The position numbers and the translations under genes were made by a program. This document shows, piece after piece, positions 45,002 to 53,106 of a stretch of DNA of 64,000 nucleotides. The DNA is from UBA7434 sp042090785 (GTDB taxonomy: Bacteria; Pseudomonadota; Gammaproteobacteria; Pseudomonadales; UBA7434): NCBI GenBank assembly GCA_042090785.1, contig JBELIP010000009.1, forward strand, positions 1 through 64,000. The letters run 5' to 3'. The notes beneath the pieces were generated by a model. That model had not been told where the DNA came from, made no database searches, and saw only the letters and a list, made by a program, of their open reading frames with translations. Positions within the stretch are counted from its first letter, which is position 1. The number at the start of each line of letters is the position of its first letter.

Positions 45002-45342
45002 GCATACCCTCTATTTATACAGCGAATAAACTATTCGACAATTAATACAAAAAAAAAGCCTTAAGTGGCAATGAAAGCTGACCACAAAAAAACGTTAAGT
45101 GCCTTCAAGTTGCGAAAAACACGATAAAAGCGCGATAAATAGAAAATAAATAAGCCAACAAACAACAAAACAATAGATGCTTTTAAACCATCTAAAACTT
45201 TGTCATTTGCCCGTAGCATAAGGAGGGAGGAATAAAACAAGGATAATTAGCTAAATCCTATCTAGCAAAAATAACTATCAACTTAATTAACAAAAAAAAC
45301 TGAGAACAGCCATAAAAAAACACTAAAGCGATAACAGACCGC
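45002..45342. other. Intergenic region without a visible gene
   Basis: 341 bases, A-rich. On the minus strand GCCACTTAAGGC followed by T9 (45049-45070) and, about 30 bases before it, GGCACTTAACG followed by T7 look like two similar weak terminator-like elements ahead of the GAPDH gene. A strong AAGGAGGGAGG purine run occurs on the plus strand near 45219-45230 but no start codon and open frame follow it. Confidence 0.5.
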
Positions 45343-46110
45343 TCAATAATCAAAATCCATAATCACGGGCGCATGGTCAGAAAAACGCTCATCACGATAC
45401 ACCCAAGCCGCTGTCGCCTTATCCTTTAAACCGGGTGTTATCACATGGTAATCCAAGCGCCAACCGACATTATTCGCATAGGCCTGACCGCGGTTCGACC
45501 ACCAAGTATATTCATCGGCATCTTGATTCAGCAGACGGAAACCATCGATATAACCCACTTCGTCATATAAAGCGTCAAGCCAGGCGCGCTCAATAGGCAG
45601 AAACCCCGAATTTCTTTGGTTAGGCTTCCAGTTTTTTAAATCAATTTCCTTATGACAGGTATTCCAATCGGCGCAGATAATATATTCACGGCGCTTGCGG
45701 CGAAGGGATTCGAAATGCGGCATTATTTGGTCATGAAACGACAGCTTTCTCGCCAAAGCTTCTTCATTACTTGAGCCCGAAGGTACATACATCGACACCA
45801 CGCTAATGCCATCAAAATCAGCTTGGATATAACGCGCTTGAGAGTCACACGGCTCCCAACCTAACCCCTTAGTCACCTTGTTAGGTTTTTGCTTACAGTA
45901 AAGAGCTGTTCCACTGTAGCCTTTTTTTACCGCATCATAGTAATAACAGTGATAACCCTCAGGGTAAAAGATAGGGTCCTCTAATTGCTCCTCTTGCGCT
46001 TTAATTTCTTGCAGGCAGACGACGTCGGCATCTTGCTTAGCCAGCCACTCAAAAAAACCTTTGCGCTGAGCCGCGCGTATTCCGTTAACATTAATACTTA
46101 TAATCCGCAT
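45343..46110 (-). CDS. xthA: Exodeoxyribonuclease III
   Basis: 255 aa, an AP endonuclease and 3'-phosphatase/exonuclease for base excision repair. The EEP-fold active site is complete: MRIISINVNGIRAA (Asn), VVCLQEIKAQEEQL (Glu metal ligand), ICADWNTCHKEIDLKNW (Asp/Asn), TWWSNRGQAYANNVGWRLDYH and RFSDHAPVIMDF (catalytic His pair). Divergent from murI by 47 bases. Confidence 0.95.
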   Translation of the reverse strand: MRIISINVNGIRAAQRKGFFEWLAKQDADVVCLQEIKAQEEQLEDPIFYPEGYHCYYYDAVKKGYSGTALYCKQKPNKVTKGLGWEPCDSQARYIQADFDGISVVSMYVPSGSSNEEALARKLSFHDQIMPHFESLRRKRREYIICADWNTCHKEIDLKNWKPNQRNSGFLPIERAWLDALYDEVGYIDGFRLLNQDADEYTWWSNRGQAYANNVGWRLDYHVITPGLKDKATAAWVYRDERFSDHAPVIMDFDY

Positions 46111-46157
46111 GTTTTTTCTTTACACTCCAAATTAAAAGGTAAGTCAGTAGTCATAAT

Positions 46158-47117
46158 GTGTTCAGCTTACTTCAAACGCCACTAGAACAATGCTTACTCA
46201 CTAAACAGGTTATACGCTTGCAAGCTAAACAGCCCACATTGAACCCAGCCAACAAGCAACGCGTGCTCGTATTTGATTCTGGCGTTGGCGGCCTAAGCGT
46301 CTGTCGTGAGATTATAGCCTGTAAGCCCCAGCTTGAGTTGCATTACCTCTCTGATAATGCCGCATTCCCCTATGGCGAAAAAACCGCCGAACAATTAATT
46401 AGCCGGGCAAGCACGGTTTTACTTAAGGCCTGCCAGCAAATTAAGCCTAATATAGTTGTTATTGCCTGTAACACGGCAAGCACGGTTGTACTGCCAAGCT
46501 TGCGCGATCAACTGTCAATACCTATTGTCGGTGTTGTACCGGCAATTAAAACAGCTGCCACCATTAGCAAGACAAAGACATTTGCCCTATTGGCCACACC
46601 AGGCACGGTTAATAGGAACTATACGCAGCAATTAATTGATGAGCACGCGAGCGAGTGTCGCGTTATTCGCGTGGGAAGTAGTCAGCTAGTACGCCATATA
46701 GAAGCGTATATTCATGGCGAGCCACTAGACACCGCCTTCTTACGGCAAATAATTAAACAGCTAACAGAACAAGTAGGCGGTAATGAAATTGATACAGTTG
46801 TTCTCGGCTGTACCCATTTTCCACTGATTGGTGAGCAACTTAAAAAAATACATGCTCAATGGCAGTGGGTTGATTCAGGAGCAGCCATAGCTAATAGGGT
46901 CAGTCATTTGCTAGAGCAAGACACCACAATTAGCAGCAAAAGCGAAAGTAAAACCAAAAAGGAAAACGAAAACGAGAAAGAAGAGAAAGAAGAGAAAAAT
47001 AAAAACAAGGCCAGCCATTTTTTTTGGCTGACCCAAGCTAGCGATAAGCAAACAACTCTAGACCACTACCTGATTAACGATGGTTTTGAGCCTAGCCGCG
47101 TTTTATCGCTTAAATAA
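46158..47117 (+). CDS. murI: Glutamate racemase MurI
   Basis: 319 aa, longer than the usual about 270. It makes D-glutamate for peptidoglycan. Motifs: VLVFDSGVGGLSVCREI, VVIACNTASTVVLPSLR with the first catalytic Cys, and VVLGCTHFPLIGEQL with the second. Two extras account for the length: about 33 residues before the fold (GTG start; a later TTG is possible) and a Lys/Glu/Asn-rich insert at about residues 259-286, encoded by 46932-47014, just before the C-terminal FFWLTQASDKQ. The last 15 bases overlap the convergent AsmA-like gene. Confidence 0.93.
   Translation: MFSLLQTPLEQCLLTKQVIRLQAKQPTLNPANKQRVLVFDSGVGGLSVCREIIACKPQLELHYLSDNAAFPYGEKTAEQLISRASTVLLKACQQIKPNIVVIACNTASTVVLPSLRDQLSIPIVGVVPAIKTAATISKTKTFALLATPGTVNRNYTQQLIDEHASECRVIRVGSSQLVRHIEAYIHGEPLDTAFLRQIIKQLTEQVGGNEIDTVVLGCTHFPLIGEQLKKIHAQWQWVDSGAAIANRVSHLLEQDTTISSKSESKTKKENENEKEEKEEKNKNKASHFFWLTQASDKQTTLDHYLINDGFEPSRVLSLK
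46932..47014 (+). repeat. Purine-rich low-complexity insert in murI
   Basis: An almost uninterrupted A/G tract encodes a Lys/Glu/Asn/Ser-rich insertion. It includes the tandem GAAAGAAGA unit repeated near 46977-46996. It lies between two conserved C-terminal blocks of the racemase, so it probably forms a surface loop produced by repeat expansion. Confidence 0.75.
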
Positions 47118-47861
47118 ACCTTTTAACGCTTCTTTATACTGCCCTGCTTTATCACCTAAAGCTTTTTTAAACGCTTTATCTACCTGCTCATCGAGCACCT
47201 GCTTTTGAATTTCGGCAATCACTTTTTTCATTAACGGCTGCATTAACGACTGGGCTGCAGATTCAATGGTAACCCCTTCTTCTGGCGAACCAATTTGCTG
47301 CAAGACAATATTCGGCACATTGACCGACTCTTCGCCAAACTGCTGCGACTTAACAACAGCCTTAGCATCGGTGAACTCAAACAGCGCAATAGCAACATTG
47401 GGCGTTGATGATTCAGCCGTGTCAGAATCAGGCTTGGCCGATGCACTCGCCGAAGCATCCGATGCCATATTATCTTTAATCACTTGCAAGTTGGTCGTTG
47501 TACCTACTTGCTCAGCAAAAACCTGCGCACCGTCAATAGAAATACGATTAATAACTACCACAGGCTTTGTCAGTGATAAAAGATCTAACTCAACATCAAT
47601 ACGATTAAGCTCAAAAGCATTACTCTGGCTAAAACCTTCTGGGTTACCCACATGTAAATCGGTAATAGATGCCTTGCCATCAAGCAAGCTAATAGCCACA
47701 TCGGATACCGAGACAGGCACACCTATCACTGATGCACCATGATCATTAATACCCCCTTTAATAATGCCGCCTAAGTTATTTGCGACGACAATAACCGCGA
47801 TAACCGCAATCACAAACAATAAGCCAATAACGCTAAACAAACCTTTTACTAATCTTGCCAC
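47103..47861 (-). CDS. AsmA-like periplasmic/membrane protein
   Basis: 252 aa. The N-terminal helix (LFSVIGLLFVIAVIAVIVVA) anchors it to the inner membrane. The next part, VSVSDVAISLLDGKASITDL and VGNPEGFSQSNAFELNRIDV, is the characteristic AsmA-type repeat start. A Ser/Ala-rich linker (about residues 134-155) and a C-terminal amphipathic Lys-rich helix follow. It is far shorter than full AsmA/YhdP lipid-bridge proteins (600-1200 aa), so a lipid-transfer role should not be assumed. It ends inside the murI 3' end. Confidence 0.72.
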   Translation of the reverse strand: MARLVKGLFSVIGLLFVIAVIAVIVVANNLGGIIKGGINDHGASVIGVPVSVSDVAISLLDGKASITDLHVGNPEGFSQSNAFELNRIDVELDLLSLTKPVVVINRISIDGAQVFAEQVGTTTNLQVIKDNMASDASASASAKPDSDTAESSTPNVAIALFEFTDAKAVVKSQQFGEESVNVPNIVLQQIGSPEEGVTIESAAQSLMQPLMKKVIAEIQKQVLDEQVDKAFKKALGDKAGQYKEALKGLFKR

Positions 47862-48074
47862 AACACATTCTCCTGTTTAACGACACAAATAGAGACGCAT
47901 AAATTCACTTAAAAACGAGGCAGAATAAATAGCCCCAGAACAAGCCACAGCGTATTACTATCGAAGAGGAAATTAAAGGCTAAAATGAGACAAATAAGAG
48001 CGACAATGTAAAGAAAATGTAAATCTTAATGGGATGATTAAAGCATCGAGCCAAACGCTCAAAAAGCCTGGCCG

Positions 48075-48119
48075 CTTAATGCCTAGAAACTTAATGGCTA
48101 GACACTTAATGCCTAGACA
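48075..48119. repeat. 15-base tandem repeat, three copies
   Basis: CTTAATGCCTAGAAA (48075-48089), CTTAATGGCTAGACA (48090-48104) and CTTAATGCCTAGACA (48105-48119). It ends 15 bases before the stop codon side of the REC-TPR gene, in its 3' flank. Confidence 0.9.
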
Positions 48120-48134
48120 TCATCTAAAGAACAT

Positions 48135-49793
48135 TTAAGCAACATCCTGAACGTCTTGCAGCTGCTGCATTTCAGTAGCTAGGGATTGATAGCGCTTATA
48201 AGCCTTATGCACCGAGGGAAGCGACTCTAGCGAGGCAATTAAAGCGGCTGCTTCGTCCACCATCTCAACACACTCAACCGTAGACGCATTAGAAATATTA
48301 ATACACTGCATCATGGCAAGCAATAAATTCAATTTGAGCTCTACATTATTGGGGTAACGATTTACCGCAATGCGAAAATGCGCAACCGCCTCATCAAATT
48401 TACCTGTATCAAATAATTCTTTACCTTCAGCATTTATATTACTGGCATTTTCTTTTGCTTTAACACTAATAGGCTGGTCTGCCATGGCGTCAATCTTACC
48501 CAACAGTAAAGTATCTTCGGCAAAGCGATCAGCTAAATCTTTTAGCACTTCGCGGCCCTGATTGGGTTTATCTATTGCCAGTAATGCCGCAGCCATATCC
48601 AAGCCTAAGCCAGGTAAAATATTATCCTCGTTACGGTATTTATCAAATAACTTTTCAGCGCGCTCTATCGCCACCGCTGTTTCACCTTGTTGAGCCAAGG
48701 TTTTAGCTTCTATTAAATCAGCCTGTAACGTAACCTGCGGCTCATTACCATACTTTCTTCTCACCCTATGGCAAACGGTATAGCACTCTTTAAACGTATC
48801 GCTATTACCCGCTACCTGTTGTTTTTCTTTATCAAGTAGGCAGCGCACTAAGCCAAGTGAATGCTCATGAGAATCATGGCAAGAATTAACCCCCAGTTTA
48901 ATAACACGCCTATAGGCTTTTTCGGCAGCTAAATAATCATTATTAGCCGCTGCAACTTCAGCCAAATTAATTTGCCTTAGAATGCCATAAGGCGACGACA
49001 CCGTAGCACGCTCTAAGATAGATTGTGCAACACCATTCCGACCCAAAGCCAGCTCGGCTTCCGCAAGGCAATCAAAGACCTCTAAATTTTCGGTACCGTG
49101 CTCAATTAACTCGGATAAAACATGAATAGCTGAAGACCATTTTTGCATCCCCAATAATGCACGCGCGCAACCAATGCAAGCCCACTCTTGTCGCCGCAAT
49201 TCCATCACGCCATAGTAAAGTTCATGCGCCTGCTCAAACTGCTTTAACTGCAATAATGCTTGGCCCTGTAATTTCTGTGCAGTAACACGATAACGTATAT
49301 CTTGATTGACAAGCAAAGCAGCATGCTGTGCTGCCGCTTCATAATCAGCATTGTCTAAAGCCTGATAGACAGACTCAAAAAACTGTTTCTCCAACACAAT
49401 ATTGTCTAAGCGACTTTGCAGCAAAACCTGCGTAAACGGTTTTGTTAAATAATCGTCTGGTTTATATTCAAGCGCACCAAACACCATAGACCGAGTCGTT
49501 TCTGCCGTTACTAATATATAAATGGCTTGGTGTTTAAACGATTGGGTAAAGCGAAGTTCTTCAAGAATTTGCTGGCCGTTTTTGCCCTTACCCAAACTGT
49601 AATCACAAATAATAATGTCATAGGCATTTTCTCGACAGCGCGCCATTGCCTCACCGCCATCATTAGCCACATCCACAAGCTCTACACCAAAGCTACGTAG
49701 CATCTGTTTTATAGAGGCACGCATGTCCGGAAACTCATCAACGACAAGCGCACGCTTTTTACTATAAAGCTTAATTAAATCTAATTTTTGCAT
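48135..49793 (-). CDS. Response-regulator receiver protein with TPR repeats
   Basis: 552 aa, cytoplasmic. An N-terminal receiver domain (residues 12-130) has the acidic pocket in ALVVDEFPDM, the phosphate-accepting Asp in IIICDYSLGKG (near 60), the Thr in VTAETT and the Lys in DYLTKPFTQ. The rest is TPR-type helical repeats, for example YEAAAQHAALLVNQD and DEAVAHFRIAVNRYPNNVEL. There is no DNA-binding or enzymatic output domain, so it probably acts by protein-protein contact. No sensor kinase is adjacent. fimV lies directly upstream on the same strand, 246 bases away. Confidence 0.88.
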   Translation of the reverse strand: MQKLDLIKLYSKKRALVVDEFPDMRASIKQMLRSFGVELVDVANDGGEAMARCRENAYDIIICDYSLGKGKNGQQILEELRFTQSFKHQAIYILVTAETTRSMVFGALEYKPDDYLTKPFTQVLLQSRLDNIVLEKQFFESVYQALDNADYEAAAQHAALLVNQDIRYRVTAQKLQGQALLQLKQFEQAHELYYGVMELRRQEWACIGCARALLGMQKWSSAIHVLSELIEHGTENLEVFDCLAEAELALGRNGVAQSILERATVSSPYGILRQINLAEVAAANNDYLAAEKAYRRVIKLGVNSCHDSHEHSLGLVRCLLDKEKQQVAGNSDTFKECYTVCHRVRRKYGNEPQVTLQADLIEAKTLAQQGETAVAIERAEKLFDKYRNEDNILPGLGLDMAAALLAIDKPNQGREVLKDLADRFAEDTLLLGKIDAMADQPISVKAKENASNINAEGKELFDTGKFDEAVAHFRIAVNRYPNNVELKLNLLLAMMQCINISNASTVECVEMVDEAAALIASLESLPSVHKAYKRYQSLATEMQQLQDVQDVA

Positions 49794-50039
49794 GTAAGAA
49801 ACACTAACACCTTATTATATTTTTTAAGCCTAAACGCAACCTAGACACTATTTAGCCGCACTAAGCTGCATAAACTCATGCTGACAAACAACTTTAAAAG
49901 TATAGACTGACGAAAAAGTTATGCTGCGTTTTAGCGCAACAAACATAGTTAAAATGTTAGATTTATCGCAGAAACCTTAACAAAGAAAACCGCCTATGCG
50001 ATTAAAGGGAAAAAAGCAGCAAAAGGAACGTTAAACAAC

Positions 50040-51944
50040 TTAAAGTTTAGACCTTAAGTAGTTGATTTTTAGTGTTATTTTATCGTTATTTAAATCTGTC
50101 AGCTGATGGGCAAGTAAATCGAAGTGCTTTAACTTATGCTTAGCGGCGTAGACCTCTAATAACTGCATTTGTAAAGCCTCGTTATCAGGTTCAAACTCCA
50201 ACGCCTGCTCTAGTAGGTCTTCGGCCTCATCATACCGTTCATAGGCTAGATAAACGGCAGCCTCTAACTCAACGGCACCTTCAGCCGGCATCAATGCTTC
50301 TTCGCAATCACCGCTAGCAGCTTCACCATCATTGTGAGCATCTTGGATGCGACAAGACTCTGAACCATCAAGAGACTCTGAACCATCAAGAGGATCTGAA
50401 TCATCAATAGCCTCATCAAAATCTAACACCCGAGTCGTGTTATCGTCATATTGAGTTAACTCCCAACGCTCAATAGCCGCTGCTCTGCGGCGATGCTGCC
50501 AAAACTTAAGCAGCATCACTAGCAATACCAGCAATACAACCGCAGCAGAAATTACCCACATCAGTGGTTTTCTATTGATAGCATCCTTAGGTTGATCGAT
50601 AACGCTTGCTTGCATAGAACCCGCTGCATCAATAGCGCTCGGTATAGTTAATAATTCGGCCTGTGCAGAATTAAAAGGCAATGTTTCTGTAAGACTTTGG
50701 TTAAGCATTTGCTCCAAGACTCTTAACTGCTCGGTTTTGTCGGCTAAAATGCTGTATTGCTCATAAAGGTTATTTATACGATTTTCAACGCTGAGTTTAC
50801 GCGCTTTACTCTCGACCAGCTGCGCATCAAAGTTATCCGCCAACTTAGAAGAACGCTCACTTAATGCAAGCGTTTCTGCAGCAACAGGAGCGTCATGATC
50901 ATCATCGGTCACCAACGAAAGCACACCCATTTTTTTATTAGCTGGCGGCTTATCGACCGCTGTACTCTCGGCTACATCTACACCGTCATTAGGCGCTCCA
51001 AGAGAATCAGTGGCAGACTCATCAACAGACTTATACAACGACTTATCAAAAATTGCAGCGGGTTGATTAACAACGAACTGCGTGCCAGCCGCCGCTTTTA
51101 TCTGTGCCGCAGAGACCGCAAGTCGCGCATTTATTTTTAAGCGATCGGCATCATTCTTTATAAACGCATTAGGATTATTTTGATAAAGTGCATCAACTAT
51201 AGGTTTTATATTGCCGCCCGCTTCGGCCTGAATGCGCCGAGCAATAGACCAAAGACTATCGCCAGACCGCGACTTATGCGACCAGCTATTGCTAGTGCTT
51301 TGCGGCTGACTGCGCCCTACAAGCGTACCAGCACCAGTATCGGTATCTGATGGCTTAAGTTTATGAGTAGCTACGTTAGAAGCATGCGCCGAACGCTGCA
51401 TGTAACTTTGCAGCCTTTGCTTGCCGCTGAGCTCAGTTTTAGATCGCCTTGGCAAGTCAGAAGCTGCTGCTAAGTCAGAAGGAACTGGCAAGTCAGAAGG
51501 AGCTGCTAGGTCAGAAGCTGCTGCTGGGGCAGAAGCTGCTATGACAGGCATATCTAGCAGCACCGTTAATTGTTTTATAACCGAACCTGCTGGCGAACGC
51601 AGTAACAGAACAAAATCAAGGTACGGCTCAAACGCAATCTCGCTGTTTACAACACGAATGGTATATTGCTTTTGCTCATCAACCAACACATCAAAAATGA
51701 GTTGGGTATGAAAATAGTCCCACTCAACTCCCATAGTGCGATAAACAGAGCGCGGCGCAAGACTAACAAAAATTTCATTAGCGAAAATCCCCTCAGCACC
51801 TGTAATAGTCATCAAACCATAAAAGCGCTCTCCTACTGAGCTGTTAACCGTTAGGTTAGACAAACCAATAGCAAAGCCATGACTGCTAAAAAACAAGAAA
51901 AACGCTAGAGCAATTGCCCTAGTCGAATAAGCGAAGGGAAACAT
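50040..51944 (-). CDS. fimV: FimV-like polar/pilus-associated LysM protein
   Basis: 634 aa from the ATG at 51944, which gives a clean signal peptide (IALAFFLFFSSHGFA); a GTG at 52016 is less likely. The N-terminal FimV domain opens IGLSNLTVNSSVGERFYG. A periplasmic LysM motif follows (SRSGDSLWSIARRIQAEAGG), then a coiled-coil stretch (about residues 390-430), one membrane helix (LMWVISAAVVLLVLLVMLLK) and an acidic cytoplasmic part. It ends with the FimV TPR domain (VYLAYERYDEAEDLLEQALE). In Pseudomonas FimV supports type IV pilus assembly and twitching. Two 18-base coding repeat arrays lie within it. Confidence 0.88.
   Translation of the reverse strand: MFPFAYSTRAIALAFFLFFSSHGFAIGLSNLTVNSSVGERFYGLMTITGAEGIFANEIFVSLAPRSVYRTMGVEWDYFHTQLIFDVLVDEQKQYTIRVVNSEIAFEPYLDFVLLLRSPAGSVIKQLTVLLDMPVIAASAPAAASDLAAPSDLPVPSDLAAASDLPRRSKTELSGKQRLQSYMQRSAHASNVATHKLKPSDTDTGAGTLVGRSQPQSTSNSWSHKSRSGDSLWSIARRIQAEAGGNIKPIVDALYQNNPNAFIKNDADRLKINARLAVSAAQIKAAAGTQFVVNQPAAIFDKSLYKSVDESATDSLGAPNDGVDVAESTAVDKPPANKKMGVLSLVTDDDHDAPVAAETLALSERSSKLADNFDAQLVESKARKLSVENRINNLYEQYSILADKTEQLRVLEQMLNQSLTETLPFNSAQAELLTIPSAIDAAGSMQASVIDQPKDAINRKPLMWVISAAVVLLVLLVMLLKFWQHRRRAAAIERWELTQYDDNTTRVLDFDEAIDDSDPLDGSESLDGSESCRIQDAHNDGEAASGDCEEALMPAEGAVELEAAVYLAYERYDEAEDLLEQALEFEPDNEALQMQLLEVYAAKHKLKHFDLLAHQLTDLNNDKITLKINYLRSKL
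50355..50408 (-). repeat. 18-base coding repeat in fimV (Asp/Ser/Glu type)
   Basis: AGACTCTGAACCATCAAG occurs twice perfectly (50355-50372, 50373-50390) and once degenerate (50391-50408) on the plus strand. On the coding strand it gives D-G-S-E-S-L type six-residue repeats in the acidic cytoplasmic linker. Confidence 0.85.
51447..51540 (-). repeat. 18-base coding repeat in fimV (Ser-Asp-Leu type)
   Basis: About five degenerate copies of an 18-base unit containing AAGTCAGAAG encode SDLAAP, SDLPVP, SDLAAA and SDLPRR on the minus strand. They form the flexible linker between the FimV N-domain and the LysM motif. Confidence 0.8.
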
Positions 51945-52083
51945 TAAAAAAACGCACTTGGCGCCTAGCCGACCCATCATATAAGATTGGCCGAGCAAGC
52001 ATACATGAAGAAACACCTAGCTAAACTCATAAAAAGATTCACTCTGTGTTAAGAAAAAGAAGCTGAACTATATATAGGATGGC

Positions 52084-53049
52084 TTAAAGTGTAGCAATAA
52101 TTGCTTTGGCTGCAGAGTACGGAGTGATTTTTCCGTCGACAACATCACGCTCTAAGCAAGGCCATAATGCTTGTGCCTCTGGATTTTGCATTAATACCTG
52201 CTGCAATAATTGATGAACAAGCTTATCTAACCAATGACGGTTTTGTCTGGCACGCTTTTTATTAAAGCTGCCCCGCTCTTTAGCTTGCGAAACATAATCA
52301 ATTACCATTCCCCAAGCGGTATCAATATTTTCATTTTCTAATGCAGAAATAGGTAAAACTTGCGGCGTCCAAAAGCTGGTTTGTCGCAGTAAATGAAAGG
52401 CATTTTCATAATGCTGCTGAGTCATTTTTGCCAACTGTACACTTTCTCCGTCAGCTTTATTGACCAACAAGGCATCCGCGAGTTCCAATATACCCTTCTT
52501 AATACCTTGCAACTCATCGCCAGCGTTAGGCAGCATGAGCACAGTAAAAAAATCAACCATCCCAGCCACTTCATATTCCGACTGACCAACACCTACAGTT
52601 TCAACTAAAATAACATCGTAGCCAGCAGCTTCAACAAGCAGTAGAGCCTCTCGCGTTTTATGAGCAACACCGCCCAGCGAGCCCGATGTGGGTGACGGCC
52701 GAATAAATGCATTTTTATGACGGGCTAAATGTTCCATGCGGGTCTTATCACCCAGAATACTACCGCCCGCTAATGGCGAGCTAGGATCAACTGCGAGTAC
52801 AGCAACACGCTTACCCTGTTCAATAAGATAAAGCCCAAAGGCCTCTATAAATGTTGACTTACCAACACCAGGAATACCGCTTATGCCAATGCGAATACTA
52901 TTACCAGTGTGCGGCAACAGACTATCGAGCATATGCTGGGCCTGCTCAATATGTTCGGGGTGATGACTTTCCACCAAGGTAATGGCCTTAGCCAAGGCAC
53001 GCCGGTTACCAGCGAGAATATCCTCCGTTGAAATACCTAGTGCTGTCAC
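52084..53049 (-). CDS. meaB: Methylmalonyl-CoA mutase-associated GTPase MeaB
   Basis: 321 aa G3E-family GTPase (ArgK/MeaB) that protects and reloads adenosylcobalamin-dependent methylmalonyl-CoA mutase. The P-loop is GISGIPGVGKSTFIEAFG (near 56-73). VLAVDPSSPLAGGSILGDKTRM is the MeaB signature. VETVGVGQSEYEVAGMVDFF and LLVNKADG are the other nucleotide motifs. The start is GTG. It follows the mutase gene after 57 bases on the same strand, as expected for partners. Confidence 0.95.
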   Translation of the reverse strand: MTALGISTEDILAGNRRALAKAITLVESHHPEHIEQAQHMLDSLLPHTGNSIRIGISGIPGVGKSTFIEAFGLYLIEQGKRVAVLAVDPSSPLAGGSILGDKTRMEHLARHKNAFIRPSPTSGSLGGVAHKTREALLLVEAAGYDVILVETVGVGQSEYEVAGMVDFFTVLMLPNAGDELQGIKKGILELADALLVNKADGESVQLAKMTQQHYENAFHLLRQTSFWTPQVLPISALENENIDTAWGMVIDYVSQAKERGSFNKKRARQNRHWLDKLVHQLLQQVLMQNPEAQALWPCLERDVVDGKITPYSAAKAIIATL

Positions 53050-53106
53050 AATAAAATCACGCGCCTTTCTTATAAAAACTAAATTATTTGACTCATCTAA
53101 AAAGGA

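Noticed and set aside
45215..45240. Strong AAGGAGGGAGG Shine-Dalgarno-like run on the plus strand
   Set aside because: No start codon at proper spacing with an open frame follows; treated as chance purine sequence.
47266..47742. 158-codon plus-strand frame opposite the AsmA-like gene
   Set aside because: Exact antisense of a gene with clear AsmA motifs and a membrane anchor; Ser/Thr-rich composition is typical of antisense frames.
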